Origin: JAJYTL01 sp046705265
GTDB lineage: Bacteria > Pseudomonadota > Alphaproteobacteria > Ferrovibrionales > Ferrovibrionaceae
Length of the DNA stretch: 64,000 nucleotides
Direction: 5' to 3'
Assembly: GCA_046705265.1 (NCBI GenBank)
Contig: JBJKQL010000157.1
Coordinates: 1-64,000 of the forward strand
The notes below the pieces were generated by a model. The model was not told the origin of the DNA, did no database searches, and saw only the letters and a program-made list of their open reading frames with translations. Both the position numbers and the translations under genes were made by a program. Within the stretch, counting starts at the first letter, position 1, and every line of letters begins with the position of its first letter. This document shows, in pieces, positions 59,550 through 64,000 of this stretch.

Positions 59550-60980
59550 TTAAGCCTCGGTGCCGCCGACCGTCAGGCGATCGATGAGAAGAGTCGGCTG
59601 GCCGACGCCGACCGGCACTCCCTGGCCGTTCTTGCCGCAGGTGCCGACGCCGGAGTCGAGTTTCATATCGTTGCCAATGGCGGCGACGCGCTGCAAGACT
59701 TCGGCCCCGGCGCCGATCAGGGTTGCGCCTTTAAGCGGCCGGCCCACGCGCCCGTCCTCGATCTCGTAGGCCTCGGTGCAGGAGAAGACGAACTTGCCTG
59801 AGGTGATGTCGACCTGTCCGCCGCCGAACTGCACGGCGTAGATTCCCTTCTTCACGCCGGCGAGGATCTCTTTTGGATCTGCGTTTCCAGCCCGCATGTA
59901 GGTATTGGTCATGCGCGGCATGGGCATATGGGCAAAACTCTGCCGCCGGCCGTTGCCGGTCGGCGCCATGTTCATCAGCCGCGCGTTTTGCCGGTCCTGC
60001 AGATAGCCCACAAGAATGCCGTCCTCGATCAGGGGCGTGCAATGGGTCGGCATGCCTTCGTCGTCGATGGTGAGCGAGCCGCGCCGATTCTCGATTGTGC
60101 CGTCGTCGACCACGTTGACCCCGGGCGCCGCGATGCGTTGGCCCATGAGGCCGGCAAAAACCGAGGTCTTCTTGCGATTGAAGTCGCCTTCGAGCCCGTG
60201 GCCGATCGCCTCGTGCAAGAGAATGCCGGGCCAGCCCGGGCCGAGCACCACCGGCATCTCACCGGCCGGTGCCGGCGCCGCCTCCAAGTTGACCAGCGCC
60301 TGGCGCAGAGCCTCATCGGCCTGCGCCTGCCATTGGGCTGGGTCGAGATAGAGCTGATAGCCGGTGCGACCGCCGGCGCCGGCGCTGCCGCTCTCTTGCC
60401 GATCGCCCTCCCCGACCACCACCGCAACGTTGAGGCGAACAAGCGGTCTCACGTCGCTCACCCGCGCGCCGTCAGGGCGGAGGATCGTCACCACCTGCCA
60501 GGAGCCGAGTAATGACGCGGAAACTTGGCGCACCCTTGCGTCGCGGTCACGAAGATAACGGTCAATCGCAGTCAGCACCTTGACCTTGGCATCGAACGCG
60601 ACCTCGTTCAGGGGATTATCGGTGCCGTAGAGGGTGCGATTCGGCCGCACTGGGCCAACGGATAGCGTGCCGGAATATCCCGTGAGCACAGCCCGCACGG
60701 TGCGCCCGGCGCGCTCGATCGCTTCGGGAGAAAGCTCCGCCGCATGGGCATAGCCGGTGCATTCGTCGGCCACGGCACGCAACCCGAAGCCTTGTGAAGC
60801 ATCAAAGCTCGCGCTTTTCAAGCGGCCGTCGTCAAAGCCGAAACTCTCGGAAAGCGTGTGCTCGAGATAAAGTTCTCCATCGTCGGCGCCGTGCAGCGCC
60901 TCGCCAACGAGACCGCGAATCTGGCTAAGATCGAGGCCGGCTTGCGTGAAGAAGAGATGATCGGCCGTCGTTGTGCTCAT
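59550..60980 (-). CDS. tldD: metalloprotease TldD
   Basis: Zinc protease subunit that works with PmbA/TldE, for example on small unfolded or modified peptides. The 476 residues contain the metal site H-E-A-I-G-H-G-L-E-G-D near 261-271, and G-R-R-Q-S-F-A-H-M-P near 352-361 and M-T-N-T-Y near 366-370 typical of TldD. pmbA is absent from the window. It is divergent from the cytochrome oxidase genes, a recurrent alphaproteobacterial order. Confidence 0.93.
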   Translation of the reverse strand: MSTTTADHLFFTQAGLDLSQIRGLVGEALHGADDGELYLEHTLSESFGFDDGRLKSASFDASQGFGLRAVADECTGYAHAAELSPEAIERAGRTVRAVLTGYSGTLSVGPVRPNRTLYGTDNPLNEVAFDAKVKVLTAIDRYLRDRDARVRQVSASLLGSWQVVTILRPDGARVSDVRPLVRLNVAVVVGEGDRQESGSAGAGGRTGYQLYLDPAQWQAQADEALRQALVNLEAAPAPAGEMPVVLGPGWPGILLHEAIGHGLEGDFNRKKTSVFAGLMGQRIAAPGVNVVDDGTIENRRGSLTIDDEGMPTHCTPLIEDGILVGYLQDRQNARLMNMAPTGNGRRQSFAHMPMPRMTNTYMRAGNADPKEILAGVKKGIYAVQFGGGQVDITSGKFVFSCTEAYEIEDGRVGRPLKGATLIGAGAEVLQRVAAIGNDMKLDSGVGTCGKNGQGVPVGVGQPTLLIDRLTVGGTEA

Positions 60981-61153
60981 GCTGCTCTCCGATGGCGGCG
61001 GTAAGAGGGATCGAGAGGAAAATAAGAACTTCCCGCCGATAGCGTTCGGCGGCGGCGCCGAATTCCGTTATAATACTCCAAATGTCGGTTTTCAGGCGCT
61101 AATCTCCCGTCTTCGAACGACGCGGTGACATTCCGAGACTCTTGCAAAACCCG

Positions 61154-61170
61154 TGCGACACAAGGTCGCA
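61154..61170. promoter_or_regulatory. putative redox-regulator site (RegA/PrrA-like)
   Basis: TGCGAC-ACAAG-GTCGCA: a perfect 6-base inverted repeat around five bases, 88 bases before the ctaC start. It fits the GCGNC-N5-GNCGC pattern I recall for RegA/PrrA-type regulators and matches the petB/trmL leader site (20444-20460) at all outer positions except one C/T. Confidence 0.5.
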
Positions 61171-61258
61171 TATTGGGTGGGAAAGGGGGCTCGACAAGAT
61201 ACCCGCCATATGTTTGAACCTGGGAATGACGCTAAGAACTGGGGGCGGGCGGACAAAT

Positions 61259-62131
61259 ATGCATTGGTGGAACAAAGTTTCCTTGGGCCTGGGGGCATCG
61301 CTGGTAAGTGTTCTTGGCAGCGCAGCGGCCCTGGCGGCGCCGGTCGTCGGGGCGCCGCATCCTTGGGAGATCGGCCTCCAGCAGACGTATTCGCCGATCG
61401 GCCATGAGATCAGCTGGTTCAATAATCTGGTCTTGATTGTTGCCTTTGTGATTTCGGCTTTCGTTTTCGTGCTCTTGATCTATGCTTGCTTTCGCTTTCG
61501 CGCGAGCCGCAACCCAGTGCCCTCGCACACCCACCATAATACTGTGCTCGAGGTGATGTGGACTGTGATCCCGGTGATGATCCTGGTGGTCATCGCGATT
61601 CCTTCCTACAAGCTTCTCTATGCCGAGGATTTTCCTCCGCCGATCGGGCTCACCGTCGAGGCCATCGGTCATCAGTGGTACTGGAGCTATGCCTACCCGA
61701 AGGATGGAAATTTCAGCTACTTCTCGATGATCGTGCCGACAGCAAAGCTGAAGCCGGGTCAGCCGCGGCTCCTTACCGTCAACCACCCGCTGGTGGTGCC
61801 GGTGAACACAAACATTCTGGTGAAGATCACCTCGACTGACGTGCTGCACGATTGGTTCGTGCCGTCGCTCGGCGTGCAGAAGGAAGCGGTTCCCGGCCGT
61901 ATCAACGAGACGTGGTTCCGTGCGGAGCGGGTTGGCACCTATTACGGTGAATGCAACGAGCTCTGCGGCATCGGCCACAGCCGCATGCCGATCGAAGTCA
62001 AGGTGCTCTCGAAGCCGGACTTCGCGCGCTGGCTCGCCGCCGCGAAAAAGCAGTATTCGGCCGGTCTCGAGCGCCGCGCTCCGGCGACGCAGAGCGGCGG
62101 GCTCATCCAATTGGCTTCCGTATCGGAGTAA
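61259..62131 (+). CDS. ctaC: cytochrome c oxidase subunit II
   Basis: Accepts electrons from cytochrome c at the binuclear CuA centre. The 290-residue product has a signal peptide (cleaved near A-A-L-A-A), two membrane helices (about 55-77 and 98-118), and a periplasmic cupredoxin domain. The aromatic entry motif is G-H-Q-W-Y-W-S-Y near 137-144, and the CuA ligands lie in C-N-E-L-C-G-I-G-H-S-R-M near 231-242. It lies 59 bases before ctaD. The frame is open upstream to 61142, but that region holds the regulatory palindrome, so the ATG before the signal peptide was chosen. Confidence 0.95.
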   Translation: MHWWNKVSLGLGASLVSVLGSAAALAAPVVGAPHPWEIGLQQTYSPIGHEISWFNNLVLIVAFVISAFVFVLLIYACFRFRASRNPVPSHTHHNTVLEVMWTVIPVMILVVIAIPSYKLLYAEDFPPPIGLTVEAIGHQWYWSYAYPKDGNFSYFSMIVPTAKLKPGQPRLLTVNHPLVVPVNTNILVKITSTDVLHDWFVPSLGVQKEAVPGRINETWFRAERVGTYYGECNELCGIGHSRMPIEVKVLSKPDFARWLAAAKKQYSAGLERRAPATQSGGLIQLASVSE

Positions 62132-62190
62132 CAGCGTAAAGCGTGTCGGCAGGTTGACGCCGGCTAGGGATTGAACAAGAGAGGTTGGAT

Positions 62191-63807
62191 ATGGCCCATT
62201 ACGAAAGTGCATCCGCGGCCCATCACGGGGCTCACGGTCATCCCACGGGATGGCGCCGTTGGTTGCTTTCGACCAACCATAAGGACATCGGAACGCTCTA
62301 CCTGATCTTCGCCTGCTGCGCCGGCCTGATCGGCGGCGGCATTTCCGAGATCATCCGTACCGAGCTTCTGACGCCCGGCGGGCACTTCCTTGGCGATCCC
62401 AACCTCTACAATGTGCTGATTACCGCACATGGCCTAATCATGGTGTTCTTCGTCGTCATGCCGGCGACCATGGGCGGTTTCGGCAACTGGATGGTGCCGC
62501 TTCTGATTGGCGCGCCCGACATGGCCTTCCCGCGCCTCAATAACATCAGTTTTTGGCTCTTGGTCGCGTCTTTCTCGCTGCTCGCGACGTCGATTTTCTT
62601 GCCAGGCGCGCCGGGCTATCATGGGGCCGGCACGGGCTGGGTACTCTATCCGCCGCTTTCCGCCAAACTGGGTAATCCCGGGCCCGCGGTCGACTGCGTC
62701 ATCCTTTCGCTTCATCTTGCCGGGGCGTCGTCAATCCTCGGCGCGATCAACTTCATCACAACCATTTTCAACATGCGCGCTCCCGGCATGACGCTGCACA
62801 AGATGCCGCTTTTCGTGTGGTCGGTGCTTGTGACGGCATTCCTGCTGCTTCTGGCCTTGCCGGTCCTCGCTGGCGCGTTGACCATGCTCTTGACTGACCG
62901 CAACTTCGGAACTCATTTCTTCACCCCGCAAGGCGGCGGTGATCCGCTGCTTTGGGAGCACCTCTTCTGGTTCTTCGGGCATCCAGAAGTCTACATCATG
63001 ATCTTGCCGGGCTTTGGCATGGTCAGCCATATCATCTCGACCTTCTCGAAAAAGCCGATCTTCGGCTATCTCGGTATGGTCTACGCCATGGTGGCGATCG
63101 GCCTGGTCGGCTTCGTCGTCTGGGCGCATCACATGTACACCCAGGGCCTCGGCTTCTATACCCAGGCCTATTTTACGGCGGCGACGATGGTCATTGCCGT
63201 GCCGACCGGCATCAAGATTTTCTCGTGGATCGCCACCATGTGGGGCGGCTCGATCGAATTCAAGACACCGATGCTGTGGGCGGTCGGCTTTATCGTCCTT
63301 TTCACCATCGGCGGCGTTACCGGCGTCATGCTGGCTAACGCCGGCCTCGACACCGAGTTGCATGCGACCTATTTCGTGGTCGCCCATTTCCATTACGTGC
63401 TTTCGCTTGGCGCTGTTTTCGCCATCTTCGGAGGCTTCTATTACTGGTTCGGGAAGATGTCCGGTTGCCAGTACAACGAGACATTCGGCAAGATCCACTT
63501 CTGGACCACCTTCATCGGCGTCAACTTGACGTTTTTCCCGATGCACTTCCTCGGGCTTGCCGGCATGCCGCGCCGCATCCCGGATTACCCGGAAGCCTTC
63601 GCCGGATGGAACATGGTCGCCTCTCTCGGGTCCTATATCACCTATGCGTCGACGCTTTTCTTTGTCTTCCTAGTGATCGAGGCCTTTGTGCGCAAGCGGA
63701 AGGTCGCGAACAATCCTTGGGGCGAGGGGGCGACGACATTGGAGTGGACAGTTACCTCGCCGCCAGCCTTCCACGAATTCGAGGAAGGTCTGCCGGTGAT
63801 CCGCTAG
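62191..63807 (+). CDS. ctaD: cytochrome c oxidase subunit I
   Basis: Catalytic haem-copper subunit with twelve helices, 538 residues. Haem a ligand in T-A-H-G-L-I-M-V-F-F; CuB histidine and the cross-linked Tyr in G-H-P-E-V-Y-I; further CuB pair in V-W-A-H-H-M-Y; haem histidines in H-F-H-Y-V-L-S. The Glu of G-H-P-E-V and the D-channel N/D residues in G-G-F-G-N and G-A-P-D-M-A-F-P-R mark it as an A1-type, proton-pumping aa3 oxidase. AGAGG lies seven bases before the chosen ATG. Confidence 0.97.
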   Translation: MAHYESASAAHHGAHGHPTGWRRWLLSTNHKDIGTLYLIFACCAGLIGGGISEIIRTELLTPGGHFLGDPNLYNVLITAHGLIMVFFVVMPATMGGFGNWMVPLLIGAPDMAFPRLNNISFWLLVASFSLLATSIFLPGAPGYHGAGTGWVLYPPLSAKLGNPGPAVDCVILSLHLAGASSILGAINFITTIFNMRAPGMTLHKMPLFVWSVLVTAFLLLLALPVLAGALTMLLTDRNFGTHFFTPQGGGDPLLWEHLFWFFGHPEVYIMILPGFGMVSHIISTFSKKPIFGYLGMVYAMVAIGLVGFVVWAHHMYTQGLGFYTQAYFTAATMVIAVPTGIKIFSWIATMWGGSIEFKTPMLWAVGFIVLFTIGGVTGVMLANAGLDTELHATYFVVAHFHYVLSLGAVFAIFGGFYYWFGKMSGCQYNETFGKIHFWTTFIGVNLTFFPMHFLGLAGMPRRIPDYPEAFAGWNMVASLGSYITYASTLFFVFLVIEAFVRKRKVANNPWGEGATTLEWTVTSPPAFHEFEEGLPVIR

Positions 63808-63834
63808 GCGGCTCGTCCGGGCTGGAGACGCACC

Positions 63835-64000
63835 GTGTCGTCGATTTCTCCGGTTTCTCTCGGCTCGCCGTCAGGCAGCCCGGCTTCTGCGGGCCGAGCC
63901 CGGCCGGTGGCGGCACTTGGCGGGGAAGGCCAAGTTCGAGACTATGTCGCCCTGTTGAAGCCGCGCGTAATGTCGCTCGTGGTGTTCACGGGACTTGCCG
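63835..64000 (+). CDS. ctaB: protoheme IX farnesyltransferase, 5' part only
   Basis: Makes haem o by adding a farnesyl tail, needed for the haem a of the oxidase. Only about 55 codons are inside the window. After a Ser/Gly/Pro-rich start they read D-Y-V-A-L-L-K-P-R-V-M-S-L-V-V-F-T-G, the first helix of CtaB/CyoE proteins. The start is a GTG with GGAGA seven bases upstream. The gene continues past the right edge, in the expected ctaC-ctaD-ctaB order. Confidence 0.9.
   Translation, partial: MSSISPVSLGSPSGSPASAGRARPVAALGGEGQVRDYVALLKPRVMSLVVFTGLA

Noticed and set aside
1..64000. CRISPR arrays, prophage, rRNA operons, replication origin
   Set aside because: No regularly spaced repeats, phage structural genes, rRNA sequence or DnaA-box clusters were seen anywhere in the window.

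Overview
The window is a dense, GC-rich stretch of ordinary chromosome from an alphaproteobacterium, most likely of the Rhodospirillales type. The taxonomic pointers are a CcrM-type GANTC methyltransferase, a TrcR/DUF1013 cell-cycle regulator, COQ9, DUF1192, paired DUF465 proteins, a separate F0 ATP synthase cluster with a b' subunit, and the order tldD-ctaC-ctaD-ctaB. The order-level placement is inference from gene content and order; no marker tree was run. There is no CRISPR array and no prophage. The only mobile DNA is a transposase fragment cut by the left edge.

Layout. 0-5 kb: an IS1182-type transposase fragment, a glutathione transferase, YbjQ, ribosomal protein S21, peptide deformylase overlapping COQ9, PurE, and a diguanylate cyclase. 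5-13 kb: an ArsR regulator with an SRPBCC partner and a repeat-bearing promoter, UbiX flanked by small coiled-coil proteins, an acyl-CoA ligase, TrcR, a quinone oxidoreductase, and a broken zinc-ribbon/deoxyribosyltransferase-like gene. 13-24 kb: a second GST, MetY, a hydrolase, a MaoC protein, the mtnP-apt adenine salvage pair, cytochrome bc1 petB-petC without an adjacent Rieske gene, trmL-hemF, CCA transferase and a Nudix hydrolase. 24-31 kb: a MoxR / DUF58 / DUF4159 / VWA operon. 31-43 kb: DODA dioxygenase, tRNA-Gln, ispE, a TPR lipoprotein, ETF-ubiquinone oxidoreductase, uracil-DNA glycosylase, lytic transglycosylase, moaB and two small glycosyltransferases. 42-52 kb: genome maintenance (a radical SAM gene behind a LexA-type box, rnhB, ccrM, mutY, a DciA-like protein, smc) plus a DsbA-like protein. 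52-64 kb: the F0 ATP synthase genes, ubiD-ubiA, rsmE, gshA, tldD, and the start of the aa3 oxidase cluster ctaC-ctaD-ctaB, which runs off the right edge.

Functional links. Much of the window serves aerobic respiration. UbiA, UbiD, UbiX (which makes the UbiD cofactor) and COQ9 act in ubiquinone synthesis. ETF-QO and bc1 use the quinone. HemF and CtaB supply haem, aa3 oxidase is the terminal acceptor, and F0 carries the proton return path. The leaders of petB and ctaC carry near-identical palindromes of the form TGCGAC-N5-GYCGCA, which suggests shared redox control. MtnP and Apt together recycle methylthioadenosine.

The most notable non-gene signals are the shared respiratory palindrome, an exact GTTC-N7-GTTC box before a radical SAM gene, the ccrM start codon sitting in the loop of a perfect 8-bp hairpin behind two GANTC sites, and a direct repeat before the ArsR gene. 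I saw no clearly new multi-gene system. The closest candidates are the MoxR-DUF58-DUF4159-VWA operon, whose function is unknown, and the degraded zinc-ribbon gene.
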